From the NCBI GenBank assembly GCA_030737875.1, contig CM060910.1:251628427-251692426 (forward strand): a stretch of 64,000 nucleotides of DNA, read 5' to 3'. How positions within the stretch are numbered: the stretch's first letter is position 1; the number at the start of each line of letters is the position of its first letter. Origin of the DNA: Allium sativum (lineage: Eukaryota; Streptophyta; Magnoliopsida; Asparagales; Amaryllidaceae). The notes beneath the pieces were generated by a model that was given only the letters and a program-made list of their open reading frames with translations, was not told where the DNA came from and did not search any database. A program made the translations under genes and the position numbers. Below are positions 1 to 11,144 of this stretch, piece by piece.

Positions 1-498
1 CTCTTCCTAAATCCACTAATGAACAACGGATCTCGGTCACTCACAAGGCCCTTGGGTATTCCATGAAACCTCACTACCCACTTTATATACAGTTCCGCTA
101 ACTTAGCTTCCGTTCTGTTTGACTTGACGGGTATAAACCTCGCACTCTTAATCAATCAGTCCACAATCACCCAAATGCTATCATGACCCGATCTAGTCCT
201 TGGTAACCCATCAATGAAAACCATTGACACTTGTTCCCATTTCCATTCTGGAATTTCTAATGGTTGTATCAAACCACTAGGTTTCTTTTGCTCAGCTTTA
301 ACTAGCTGGCAATTCATGCATTTGGATATAAACTTCCCAATGTCTCTTTTCATCCCTTCCCAGTAGTAGGTCTGCTTCATATCTCGATACATCTTTTTAC
401 CACCGGGGTGTATAGTCAGTTTTGAGTGATGACATTCTCTAAGCACTTCATCTCTCAATCCATTGACATTGGGTACAACTAGTCTTCCATTCTTTCTA
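1..498 (-). pseudogene. pol: Integrase region of element A (zinc-binding domain and start of catalytic core), broken
   Basis: The minus-strand frame at 156-458 shows the integrase N-terminal HHCC zinc-binding domain: a histidine pair in the CHHSKLTIHPG stretch, then CMNC about 30 residues later. The catalytic core follows with its IDGLPRTRSGHDSIWVIVD-type block. An in-frame TGA ends this frame just after that block, near 155. The same frame then continues to a VSDRDP motif carrying the second catalytic Asp, near positions 20-35. A stop near 498 separates this part from RNase H. The first catalytic Asp of the DD35E triad is normally the D of an MDF(I/V)xGLP motif, but here the residue is Val (MVFIDGLP). 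The third catalytic residue lies outside the window. This enzyme cannot be active. Confidence 0.9.
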
Positions 499-500
499 AG

Positions 501-1136
501 CTATCCATCTCGATCAAGCCCATACTTGTTCATCTCCTCGTCGATACCCATCTCTAAATTGGAGATGACTTCCAATAAGTTAGGAACGCTCCTCTGACTA
601 GAACCAATCTGCTCAGTCAAAGTGGGTCTGATCGTCAAACTTGCTAACATTTCTGGATCCAATTCGCACTTTGGTCTGAAATCATACCCAGCGATGTACT
701 CCAGTTGTTTCCATTCAAGAAACATAGCCCCTAAACAGGCATGTCTTCTACTCAATGCATCAGCCACCGCATTGCCTTTTCCCGATGTATATGCGATGTC
801 GAAATCATAGGAAGCTAAGAATTCTAACCACCTTTGCTGCCGGAGATTTAGATCCTTCTGAGAGAAAAGATACTTCAACGACTTATGACCTGTAAAAAGC
901 TCAAATCTTTCTCCCAACAGATAGTGTCTCCACATCTTTAACGCGAACACGATCGCCGCCAATTCCAAATCATGGGTAGGGTATCTTCTCTCGTGCGGTT
1001 TCAATTGCCGACTTGCATAAGCTACAACCCTACCGCCTTGCATCAATACAGCACCTAGTCCGGTACCATAGGCATCCGTATATACCGTCATCTCTTCATT
1101 CCCCTTAGGAATGACTAACACTGGTGCACACGTCAA
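501..1136 (-). pseudogene. pol: RNase H domain of element A pol
   Basis: This 211-residue open stretch carries the Ty3/gypsy RNase H domain, which degrades the RNA strand of the RNA:DNA hybrid during reverse transcription. Visible marks are the [13 protein letters not shown] block (usually TDAS, first catalytic Asp), the [19 protein letters not shown] block with the catalytic Glu, [17 protein letters not shown] (usually a DHKSL motif, here G in place of D), the [19 protein letters not shown] stretch, and a closing [12 protein letters not shown]. The linker towards integrase follows and ends in a stop. The D-to-G and S-to-Y differences suggest decay. The stretch is continuous with RT only through a frameshift and at least one stop in the connection region at about 1137-1225. 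Confidence 0.9.
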
Positions 1137-1590
1137 CTTGTCCTTTAGACTCTTGAATGCATTCTCGCAGCTTTAATCCCAGACAAAAGCTTGATTTTTC
1201 TTGGTCAACTGGGTCAACGCGTGGTGCTGCTATCTTGGAGAAGTCTTGGATAAACTTACGATAATATCCAGCTAACCCCAAGAAACTTCTTATGTCCGTT
1301 GCATTCTTAGGCGTAGACCAATCTTGTACCGTAGCCACCTTCGCAGGATCCACGGCAATACCACTCTCTGAAACAACATGGCCCAAGAATCTCACTTCCC
1401 TTCTCCAGAATTGACACTTAGAAAACTTTGCTTTCAATTAGTGTTTTCTCAACACCTCCATCACTATTCTTAAATGTTCCTTGTGTTCTTCCTCTGTCCT
1501 CGAATAGACCAAAATATCATCCACGAACACAAGGACAAACTTATTCAACTGATCTCTGAATACTCTATTCATAAGATCCACAAAATATGA
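1105..1590 (-). pseudogene. pol: Distal reverse transcriptase and connection region of element A
   Basis: Downstream of the frameshift near 1575-1590 the RT frame continues with the catalytic box at 1516-1527. It reads F-V-D-D, the usual plant gypsy variant of YVDD, so both catalytic Asp codons are present. The frame meets a TAA stop at 1438-1440, then continues as [17 protein letters not shown], and a [13 protein letters not shown] thumb/connection motif typical of gypsy RT. A further frameshift lies near 1200-1225, and the alternative frame there also has a stop before the RNase H block. The fragment is therefore split into at least three pieces. Confidence 0.88.
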
Positions 1591-2893
1591 TGGGGGCATT
1601 GGTCAGCCCAAATGGCATGACCAACCACTCATAAAATCCAGACGGCATCCGAAATGCCGTTTTAGCTATACTCTCAGCTTCCACTCTAAGCTGATGAAAA
1701 CCTGTCGCGAGATCCAACTGAGAGAATACCCTCGCGCCACTCAACTGATCAAACAAATCATCTATCCACGGTAGAGGATACTTATTCTTCCTCGTCACTT
1801 TATTCAACTCGCGGTAGTCTACACACAAACGAAGGGAACCATCCGCCTTGGTAGCAAACACAACTGGTGCTCCCCATTCAGAAGCACTCCTTCTGATAAA
1901 TCCCTTCTTCAAAAGAACGCTGATTTGCACCCCGAGCTCTCGCTGCTCCCTTGGTGCCATACGACGAAGTGGCATCACTATAGGTCTGGCATCTTTCACC
2001 AAGTCAATACGGAACTCAATCTCTCGATGTGGTGGAAGCCCTGTCACTTCTTCGAAGACATCCGGATACTGGCCAACCACGGGCAAACCTGACAACTCAC
2101 TATGCGGGATGTCGAGGGAATTTAGAAAACTAGCCATTACCCCCTCACTGGGTAGACCACTAAATACTACCCTCCGCCCATCGTCCGCTCCAGCTGTCAC
2201 CAAAAAGCCCTCACAGTCTACCACCACACCGTATCTTTGGAGCCAATCTACTCCCAAAATAATGCCAAACCCATTAAAGCCCAAAACAAAGCAATCACAA
2301 ACAAACATGCATCCATGACTCGATAAGACCACATTACGACAAATCATGCTAAGGCTAGTCGAACCACCAATCGGGTTCATCACTACTAAAGGTCTATCGA
2401 CAATCTCGGGCTCCAATCCCAACCTAACTACCAGGTCACTAGATATGAAAGAACTGGAAGCTCCGGTATCAAACAAAACTCTAACAGGAACGTCATAAAC
2501 AGAAAGCATACCTTGAATGATGACATTCTTTCCCTTCTCCGCCGCAGTTGGGGCATTCGACGAAGAAGGAATAGCATTAAGGGCATATGCTTTCACCATT
2601 TGATTTTCTTTAGGGGGTTGCGGACACTTGTCCTTGTGATGTCCCATTTGACCACAATTGAAGCACTTCCTATCCGCTGGCTTGGCCCGACAATTACTAG
2701 CATAATGGCCCTTCTTACCACAGCTGAAGCACTCAACATCTTGCTTATTCTTTTTCTTCTGACCATCCTTAGTCTGATTCTTCTTCCTCTTATTCTGGGA
2801 ACCACCCTTGCCTCCACCACTTGCTTGTGGCTTTGGCTCCTCTGCAGATACAACCTCATTCTTCGGCTTAGGGTAGAGACTTTCTGATCTCAA
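1565..2893 (-). pseudogene. gag-pol: Gag C-terminus (two zinc knuckles), protease and proximal reverse transcriptase of element A
   Basis: This is the longest open stretch in the window (442 codons, entered by frameshift rather than by its own ATG). It begins with a Lys-rich linker, then two CCHC zinc knuckles at about residues 55-68 ([14 protein letters not shown]) and 77-90 ([14 protein letters not shown]), which bind the genomic RNA. The aspartic protease follows, with its active site [11 protein letters not shown] near residue 140 and a GVDWL motif further on. The RT then runs from about residue 285, with the [11 protein letters not shown] and [10 protein letters not shown] blocks (first catalytic Asp present) and [10 protein letters not shown] near the end. 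It terminates at a frameshift just after that motif. Gag and pol are in one frame here, as is common in plant gypsy elements. Confidence 0.93.
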
Positions 2894-3555
2894 TGCTTTC
2901 CAACAATCAATTCAAACGTCTCATCGATGTGGTTAATAAGCCTTTCTCCCAAGTACTGATCCAAACCAGTTATGAATTTCTCATTCTTCTTCTCGGCAGT
3001 ATCAATAAGAGATAACCCATACTTCGACAAAGTGTAGAATTCGACAATATACTCCGAGATAGCTCTGCCATTCTGCTTGAGCTCCAAGAATTTCTTAAAC
3101 AACACTGACTTCTGAGCAGCTGGAATGAACTTCTCTCTAAAGCAAACTTTAAACTGCTCCCAAGTAATCTGATCCTCGGGAGTAGCTGCCTTTATAGCAT
3201 TCCACCAATTCATTGCCCACCCTTGCAGCTGACGGGACGCTAGCTTTCTCTTCATCGCATCCTCGATACCCAAATCCTCGAAGATACGTTCGCAACTATC
3301 CAACCAATCTTGAACATCCGTAGCCGACTCCGTTCCGTGGAACGGCTTCCCACCAAGACTAGTATAATCCTTATTCAGCTTGGCAAAGTCGGCCCTCGGT
3401 GCCTGCACTATTGGACCACCACCATTACCACCATTGGGAGTTGCCCTTTGCACATCCCTAAGCATCTCTCTCATGAGGTGAGTAAACATCGTTCTCATGT
3501 CAGCAGCATTCCCATTATTGGCTCCTCTACCGGCACCTCTTGCGTATCGGCTCAT
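2890..3555 (-). pseudogene. gag: Gag N-terminal and capsid region of element A
   Basis: Gag forms the virus-like particle that packages element RNA. This frame has 221 codons. Its ATG at 3553-3555 is the first in frame and lies about 190 bp downstream of the PBS. The N-terminus is Gly/Arg/Asn-rich. The plant retrotransposon gag domain is visible as an FHGTESATDVQDWL-type block (about residues 73-86), a WAMNWWNAI block (about 113-121), and WEQFKVCFREKFIP (about 131-144). The frame ends in a stop that overlaps the next frame by four bases. The protein clearly continues there in another frame, so one base has probably been lost near 2895 and gag is disrupted just before the zinc-knuckle linker. 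Confidence 0.92.
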
Positions 3556-3744
3556 CGTTCAATCTGTAAAGAGAAAACGATTAACCATCTCCATAGTGGT
3601 GCTAGTGCAGTGCGACTTCATCCTTATACTACTAATAGTACATATATATATAGCTTTTGAAAACCAAAGTAATCACAAATACGCGCTCTCATATACGTAT
3701 ACTATTTCTCCCTGATAACTTCCCTAGGTTAACTACGCAACCTC

Positions 3745-3756
3745 GCTCTGATACCA
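3745..3756 (-). promoter_or_regulatory. Primer-binding site of element A (initiator tRNA-Met)
   Basis: The minus strand reads TGGTATCAGAGC two bases after the LTR end. It is complementary to the 3' end of plant initiator tRNA-Met, which primes minus-strand DNA synthesis. It fixes the 5' LTR boundary. Confidence 0.95.
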
Positions 3757-4879
3757 AGTGTGACGGCCCGCCCCGTACCAGCCTGCATTTCCTCTGAAGA
3801 TGCGCTGTACACATACCCGACTAGAACGGAACGGTCGTCAAAGAAAGGAAAGAAGAGGATTAACTAACGAGGAACCTGTAGAATGTCTCACAGCGCATGG
3901 AACAAAAAATAATAATAACATACTTGACATAAAACAGGTGAAACAGTGCATAAGCTGATAACTAAAACCAACATCAACATCATCATCAGAGCAGCGGAAA
4001 TCCAAATACAGCTTATGATCCAGCATGATTATTACAACTTTAAACTGTCTCTAAAGCAAAAGAATGCTAAAGTAGAAGATGCACTACTAATGCCCAAGCA
4101 GTGATCTTCAACAACACAGGGAGAATACTATATGTATCATACGTGGAAGCCTCCTGCTCGCCTCCGAATCAGCTACTCGCGCATCACCAGCTAACCTGTC
4201 GCTAGTCTACTCGTGTGAGCACCCAGAGTAATAAGAAGAGACATAAAACTCTGGGTCAGACAAAAAGTCTGGTATGAGCGATAAGCATCTAAACAGAACA
4301 ATAACAGGTATACTAAACCATACCTGAACCTGGACCTGCAACCAAAGAGTTAGCACTACATACCATACAATACTCTAAGGTGCCACTAAACAGATGGTGT
4401 AAAGAGTACGGGGGTGGGGGTGTGCATGTCATAATGATGGGAAAACATATCAACCATAGCAACCATCCTCACATCTCTCACTCAGTGCGTAAAGTATACG
4501 ATGTCCACCACTGTCAATCACTAGACCCATCAAAGTAGTGACGGAGTTCGACTTGTACAACTACTATTACCACCAAGCTTACCACATGGAGTCATGACCA
4601 AATCTTTACAAATGACCCCACTTCATTGGTCTATAGCCCCTTTAGTCGTACCTAGGCCACTGTGGCCCTGAATCTGTTCACGTACTCCCTACACATAGTG
4701 ATTCAAAGCTACAGACATTGACAACCCCTTTGCACACGTCCCGCAGCAAAGCCCAATCATGAAGCTCACTCATTGGTTCCCAACTGGATCCTGAGTCAAA
4801 GCTCCTCATTTGGACTTCCTTTGCATCTCGGGTTCTGGTCATCGCCTTCTTCTCCGGACCGGTCTCCATTTCTTCACTT

Positions 4880-5300
4880 TACTTTACTTTAGGTCGTGGT
4901 CGTCAGCTCCTCGATTCGGATCGGAATACTCCTCCCTAAGCAATCGGATCGGTTCGGATCGGGTCAACCTTCCTCTCTGCTTCGGGTCGGATCGGGGTGA
5001 TCTTCCTCCAGCGGTTCGGATCGGATTCCACACCTCCTGGCTTCATGGAAAACTCCTTTGGTTCGGTCCTTCTCCCCAAGCAATCGGATCGGGTTGGGTC
5101 TCTCAAGCTTCTCCATCAGGTCGGCTCGGAATTCTAGCTCCATAGCACCAGGTCGGTTCGGTTCGGATATGCTCCTTCCGTTCAGCTCGTGAGGCTACAT
5201 GACTCCAGAACATCGGTTCGTGGGGAGGTCTCCTGGTCGGTTCGGTTCGGATATGCTCCTCCCTCCGACCCGGTCCGGATCGGCCAAATTCCTACAACTC
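4880..5300. repeat. GC-rich degenerate GGTTCGGATCGG repeats in LTR of element A
   Basis: Variants of CGGATCGGTTCGG recur more than ten times at irregular spacing, separated by CT-rich spacers such as CTCCTCC. The stretch stands out against the AT-rich surroundings. It is non-coding as far as I can see. Confidence 0.7.
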
Positions 5301-5900
5301 ATTCCAGCGACCGTTTACGCCATTCGACAGCGTTTTCGACCAATCTAACACTTCTAGACAATCGCTAATCATGTCATACAGTCATAGCAAAATGTAACAT
5401 CTACCACAAACATCAAAACAATAACTATAGTATGTCAAATGGATCAAACATACCCAAAATCTCATATTTCCCTTAAGCATGTTTAAGCAAAACTAATCAT
5501 AAGGTTAACAAAACTTAACCAAATCAACCCAAATTTCTACCAGAGGCATAAAATATTATTTTTGAATTTATAGATATTTTTCCAGAATTTATTAGTGTAT
5601 AAATTCGCTAATCTTCACTAATTACCCTTAATTAACCGTAATTAGTGCAAAACTATGCAAATCACTCACCTTGGCCACAAATAAAATTTTTAGAACTGAA
5701 ACCTCGCTGATTTGGGTGAATATTGATGTCTAACAGCAGCTCTAATACTGATTTGGTGAAGATCTTCTTTGATTTGATGTAGATTAGGCCAAAACTTGAT
5801 TAGAAAGTGATTAGTAGGTGAGTTGGGTGTTGGAGGCCATTGCTAGGGTTCCAAGAATGAAAGTGGCGGCTGAAAGAAATGTTTTCTAACCCTAATCAGC

Positions 5901-5910
5901 CCTTATACAT
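5901..5910 (-). promoter_or_regulatory. TATA-like box in LTR of element A
   Basis: The minus strand reads ATGTATAAGG, followed by CTGATTAGGGTTAG. It lies about 385 bp inside the LTR, a plausible U3/R boundary. Identified by motif only. Confidence 0.45.
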
Positions 5911-6292
5911 CTCCAATCCCGAAATCCCCTTTGGGCCTAGCTGCTAATTACCCGGTTAAGCCCAATTAAGCTGTTTTTCACCATCTGAAACTTGTTTCAG
6001 CCATATCTCCCAAACGGTGAGTTCGTTTGGCTAATGTGACCACTCTACGGAATTGTAAACCATCATCTGGAGCCAATGAAAGTGGTTTCAGGTCAAAATT
6101 GCTTTCCTATCAAAAGTTATGGTCAAAACAGTACCAACTAGGGGTAAATTGGTCATTTAAAAATCGACAAAATCATGAACATGAGAAATGACCCCAATAG
6201 TCGTCTCCCAAAGTTACATGACCATACGACTTCATATGTGAAAGAAATAAATATTCTACGATCCTATGATGCGTAGAATGCGGGTCGTTACA

Positions 6293-7343
6293 AAAAGAAT
6301 GTAACCTTTTCGGCTCCACAGTCCACATACGACATCCAAATCACTCCAAGTTAGTTTTATTGCGAAGCTCTCGTCAATACGATTCCAACGCATTTTGTTT
6401 CGCTAAATTTCGAGTTCGTATGAAAAAGTTATGTATTTTTCAATTTTCATGTACATATAAGTGATTAACACAAGTAATTAATTAATTAATTACCTTAATC
6501 CTTACTAATTACATCCTCTATTCTCTTCTCCCTCTCCCAAAACTCATGTATCACAGCCCCTCCCATGTCCCTCTTCATGACATCCATTCTCGCTCATTTA
6601 CCCATGAAATCACAAACTGTAAACATCATTCTCCTTCTCTTCTTCTCCTCTTCAATTTCAACACCATGAATCTCAAAATCAAGCTCCAAAAATTTTGGCC
6701 AATTTCTTACAGCAAAACTCATGCCCAATGTAAACATCCTGACACTTTTTGTCACCAAATACATCCAATCTTTGTATACAACCTTCATTTCTTGCCACAA
6801 ATTCAAAAATAATAACCAAATCTTGCATCGTTGCTTCTATCTCATGAATTCAAAAAACCTAGGCCACATAAAAAAGAAAAAAAAACACACGCTGGAAAAA
6901 TAGAAAGCGGCAAAGATTGATATAAACACCTGAAATTTGGTATGAGATTAAAGAGGAGCTCACTACGAACTCATATATATTTATTCCATGATTTTTAGGA
7001 TTTGATTTCATTCGATTTTAATTTTTGGAAGGGGGAGACTCACATTGAAATGAAAAGAGGGGATGAAACTTGATTTTCAGAAATGCGATTAGGTTAAGGA
7101 AGAAAAAAGGATATTATACAGTGGAGGAGTTTATTTTTTTATTGATTTTATATTTTACTATACTTAAATATCGCTCATTTTTGTTGTTTAAACATCCGTG
7201 TGGTCACCTACTGATTCTGTTTTCGATGAAATTGACATGCAGCTACTCTCTGACATTACGAACCTAAAAAAATGGTTTCGTCGAATTCCGAGTCCGTATG
7301 CACAAACAACGAATTTTTAAAGTCAAAATATTGTCTGTTTTTC
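6293..7343 (+). mobile_element. Eroded LTR-like fragment flanking element A
   Basis: No gene is seen. The stretch has the layout of the first part of a plant gypsy LTR in plus orientation: a module ending in TTCGAGTTCGTATGAAAAAG near 6410, a pyrimidine-rich leader (CTCTATTCTCTTCTCCCTC) near 6510-6540, and a second TTTCGTCGAATTCCGAGTCCG-type module near 7275. No PBS, polypurine tract or clear end is visible. Element A appears to have inserted into it at 6292/6293. The assignment rests on resemblance to modules in the other LTRs of this window. Confidence 0.4.
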
Positions 7344-7624
7344 TGTAACAACCCGGGATTTCAGAACCAATTTAATATTTTTATTTTAGAAATTTTAATG
7401 GATTTTAATGTTAAAATAACTTATTTTAAATAATAACGATTAAAAATATTATCTAGTAAATATTATCTAGTTGAGACTACATGAAAATATTTTTGGCATT
7501 TTAAATAATAACTTATTTTAATGGATTTTAATGTCAAAGACAGGCATCACATCTCATATTTCCAAGCGGACCCTACTAAATATTATCTAGTTGAGACTAC
7601 ATGAAAATATTTTTGGCATTTTAA
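7344..7624 (+). mobile_element. LTR 5'-end fragment (K) with a 48-bp direct repeat
   Basis: The stretch starts TGTAACAACCCGGGATTTCAG and then AACCAATTTAATATTTTTATTTT, which closely resembles the start of element E's LTR at 31708 and 57167. After about 110 bp the similarity breaks up. A perfect 48-bp direct repeat occupies 7457-7504 and 7577-7624, exactly 120 bp apart, and part of the LTR start is repeated between them. It looks like a rearranged, truncated LTR end. Confidence 0.55.
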
Positions 7625-8945
7625 TACCTCTATAAGGAAGGCAAACCCTTAATCAACCACTTAATACCACACTATGAGGTGGGCCTTTCATGGACCTCGT
7701 GCAGTTAAAGTGCTTAATGGATTCAATGCGGCGGAAGTCACAAAAGTCATAGCAATTAAAACGGGAAACAATGGCATATAGTGAATGACTCTAACGTAGC
7801 ACAAATAACTTGCTATTATTGTTTTTATGAATATATAAAAGATAATTAAATGAGAAACTAACACCCAATTCATCTATTATTAATACATTTTGAAATTTAA
7901 ATAAAATAATGTTCAAATATCTATAAGTAAGTGTAAGCTACTATTTAACTCAATTAAATTTAATAGGATATTAGAGTATTCCCGTTTCTAAAAATATGTA
8001 TTAAAAAGTTCATTAAAAAACTAATTTCATAATTTTTATAAAATATAAATGTCATTTTTCAGTTGACATTATTTATCGAAGATATAGCGGGAATAGGTAA
8101 TGCAGCAGAAATAACGAGACATATCAATAATAGAAAAGTATGGCGGGGCTTAAAGTGAAAAAGCTTTATTAGAGGCTATTCGAAAAAAAGCGTAGCAGCA
8201 GTTTATAACGGGGCTACAATGGGGTGATGTGGGGCATTAACTGCACAACATTGACCTCATTCCTATTGTAACCCTATCCATTTAATGCTGCAAATGAGAC
8301 GGTTCCTTAAACAAACACTTAATACCTGCATAATTCCTCGAAGCAGGAATGTTCCTTTATGACTTATAGCATTGTTATGTCTCTATTAGTCCAACTATTC
8401 ATAGGAACTGTTTGACAGGTTAGCTAGGAAGGTTTACCCTATAGAGTTTGGACTAACCATGCACTCTCATGTTACTTGTCGTTAGTATATTTCTATGACA
8501 TAGTAATGATTTCTCAATCTCACTGAGTTAAATTATTTTCTTATAAGGAACTTCCTTATTACACCATAAATTGGGCTTTTTTCTTAATTAAATAGCCAGT
8601 CAATTACACTCTGAAATAAGGGAATTTAGATTAAGTTATTTCCTAATCCAATGTATAATTAATATGTTATAATGATTCATTGGTTAAGTTTGCATTTAAA
8701 TACCTACATGCTCCTCATGCAGAAACCCTAAGATACCTAATTTCCCTACTTCTCACTGTATAAATGTCAAAGCTTCCAATTATGATAGTTTTTCCAAATT
8801 AACGCAAGTCTTTATTTTATTCTTAGACAATAGTGGTGCATCTACCAATTCACCAGTGAAGCATCTAGAAACGAAGTTTGTCTCAAATATTTACATTTTA
8901 TTTATAGTTTTTTTTTATCTTAGTTTTGGTCATTCCAGGATTATT
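7625..8945. other. Unassigned AT-rich sequence
   Basis: I see no coding region, LTR boundary or RNA gene here. It is AT-rich and contains a short repeated phrase (CACTTAATACC near 7659 and 8319). Its origin is unknown. It may be old host or transposon DNA. Confidence 0.4.
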
Positions 8946-11144
8946 ATAACGACCCAAATTTTTAGTCGATTTATTTTAAACATTTAATATTATTTTAAAT
9001 GTTTAGTTGATAATATAAATGGACTTTTATATGGAGTTTATCGATTTAATAATCGATATATGATTTAATTTCGGATATATCGAATTATCATATTACGAAA
9101 ACATTATATAATTAAATTCAAAGATAAAGCTGAATCATAACGATTCAGATGATCAGTATAAATGGTATTTGACTATAAACGATAATAATAATTTATTATA
9201 GAGGAACTAATTATTTCTAAATCTAAATTATATTATATCGATTTAAATTGATATCTTCTCCATATGATGGAATAACGTTTCGAAACCTGTTCCGGTGTGT
9301 TCAGAATAGTGGTATAACCTTAGAAACGTCGGTTGTTGCGTCTAAAAAGGTGTTCGAAACCCCGAGATATTTAATTTAAAATGGTTAATCTAAAAGTGAA
9401 ATCGAATTAAATTCAATTTCAAATTAAATTAATTAACCTAACCTAGTTTACACCAGCTACTTTGTACCATGCACATGTTGCTCCTTCCCTCAAAGTTTTA
9501 TTTTCCCCAAATTTATACGCGATGAACTTCTCCTTTATTTCTTTCTTTAGGAACTAAACTAAAATTTTGAAATTTCAAAACAAAATAAAGGTTGCCTTAT
9601 AGCGATTTTGAAGTTGTTGGGATGTCAATTCAATTCGAAGTAAATCATCTCGTTCTAAATAAACGGCTACTTCCTTCCTCAATTTCACAAATCGAACTAG
9701 CTTCTTAACTAGAAAAGAAAAGAAAATGGTCGAATACATTCCTTACCTTTATTCATTCCTAGTTGACAGATGTTTTCCAAATCTCATTAAGGGTGCGAAC
9801 TTAGGATCGGGAGGAGTTGCAAAGGGAGGATTGAATCGCGATCTAGTCTATGTCGTGAGGGTGTTGTTCGATACCAGGTGAAGCGTGCGGCAGTGGGAGG
9901 GTGAAGTATGAATGATTTCAGTGGGGAATTCATTACAACAACGTGAGGCAGGAACCACAATGGTTAGGATTCATTGGGTTCGACACCGAAGGTGTCGATG
10001 TGAAGATGAGGCGACGGAGGGACAAACAGTGGTGACCGGAGAGTCCTTTAATGCCCAACATGGTGGCTAGGAGCGGTAGGAGGAAGTCGATGTTGATGCA
10101 AGTGTTTTCTTCTGTACTGGAGCACGATGTCGGGGAAGTTCGGATCTGAAGTTGCAATTTTAAAAGGGAAATTCATTTTTTGCATTTTTCCTATAGTAGT
10201 TCATAGAGTTTTAATACTACAATAGTTCATTTTTTTTCTCGAATGAGGAAATAGGAAGTGTGGGCGTGTTTGTTTTATTGGGGGGAGGATTAACAATTGG
10301 TAGGAAAGAAGTTTAAGAGATTAAGAGTAATAAATCGAGTTAATGTTAACCTTGGTGAGGTCGGATTGCAGTATCATGGAAAGTAGAAGGAGCTGGAACG
10401 GATGAGGTTCGGCTATGGTTGGTATAACTACAAAGATGAGACGTTGGAGATTTTCAAATGAGGATGATGGTAAAACATGAATTAAGGTATAATAAAATAC
10501 TTAATTTAGTTAATTCATTTAAATTTTATATAGTCCAAATTTAATAATGCGGTATATTTAATGTATACAAGGTTGGAAAAGCGTGAGTAACCCATTTACA
10601 GCCAATCAGAATTTACCAAGATATAATTTAAATCGAATGGTATTCGATATTCGGCAAATAAAATCAAGGTGAGTAAACTCACTCCCTAGATTAGTTTATA
10701 ATTTATTATAAACGAATATATATTTAATAATTTTGTATGCTGTCCGTTGGTTGTTTGGATGCATTGAAATATTATCGTGACTATTATATATATTAGTTAT
10801 ATAGGCTTGGTGGTTGTGGTTATTATATATATATATATATATATTGGATCTTAGATATTTCCCGCAGTACCATTAACGGATGTCCGCAGTATCATTAGCG
10901 GATGACCTTATACGTCCCATAATATATTATAGTGGACAACCTTTATACCGCGATATCCTGCCTCGAAGCAGGATGAGTATTATTTACGTTGGCTAACATC
11001 TGTGAATGCAAGAAAACAGGCTGGAGAGATCCAATTGGATTCCTCAAAAAATTGTTTGTTTTCATATATATTATCATATATGATGTATTAGAAAACCTAT
11101 GATTGATAATTAAGTGTTCTGGATGTTTGAATATCACCGACCCT
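8946..11144 (+). mobile_element. Element J: left part of a C/E/G-type giant LTR, cut by element I
   Basis: The start reads TATAACGACCCAAATTTTTAG, a mutated TGTAACGACCC end. Within it lie the same landmarks in the same order as in LTRs C and G: an AAGGTGAGTAAACTCACT motif at 10666-10683, then a CATCTGTGAATGCA...CAGGCTGGAGAGATCC...GGATTCCTC block near 10990-11045. That block matches the C and G LTRs near 22010 and 38150. A ~26 bp sequence with CCGCAGTA(C/T)CATTA(A/G)CGGATG is repeated near 10863-10905, and a (TA)n tract precedes it. The right half is missing because element I starts at 11145. Whether this is a 5' or 3' LTR, or a solo LTR, cannot be told. Confidence 0.65.
10666..10683 (+). other. 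Splice-donor-like GTGAGT hairpin motif in J
   Basis: The sequence is AAGGTGAGTAAACTCACT. It fits the plant 5' splice-site consensus AAG|GTGAGT and at the same time forms a GAGT/ACTC inverted repeat. The equivalent position is conserved in LTRs B, C, E and G. Confidence 0.5.

Larger units (their letters stand above)
1..6292 (-). mobile_element. Element A: Ty3/gypsy (Tekay-like chromovirus) retrotransposon, 3' part cut by window start
   Basis: This is an autonomous-type LTR retrotransposon on the minus strand. Read from its own 5' end (right to left) it shows a complete 5' LTR, a primer-binding site for initiator tRNA-Met, gag with two CCHC zinc knuckles, an aspartic protease, reverse transcriptase, RNase H and integrase. 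Integrase after RNase H is the Ty3/gypsy (Metaviridae) order. The window begins inside the integrase catalytic core, so the end of pol, any chromodomain, the polypurine tract and the 3' LTR are not visible. Several frameshifts and in-frame stops break the reading frame, so it is a dead copy. The subgroup call rests on motif resemblance only. The target-site duplication cannot be tested because the other end is missing. Confidence 0.95.
3759..6292 (-). repeat. 5' LTR of element A (2534 bp)
   Basis: In element orientation the LTR starts TGTAACGACCCGC at 6292 and ends GGCCGTCACA at 3759, next to the PBS, giving TG...CA ends. It holds a TATA-like box about 385 bp from its start and a GC-rich stretch of GGTTCGGATCGG-type repeats in its R/U5 part. 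No coding potential was recognised. The bases just right of 6292 should contain one copy of the target duplication, but the partner lies outside the window. Confidence 0.9.
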
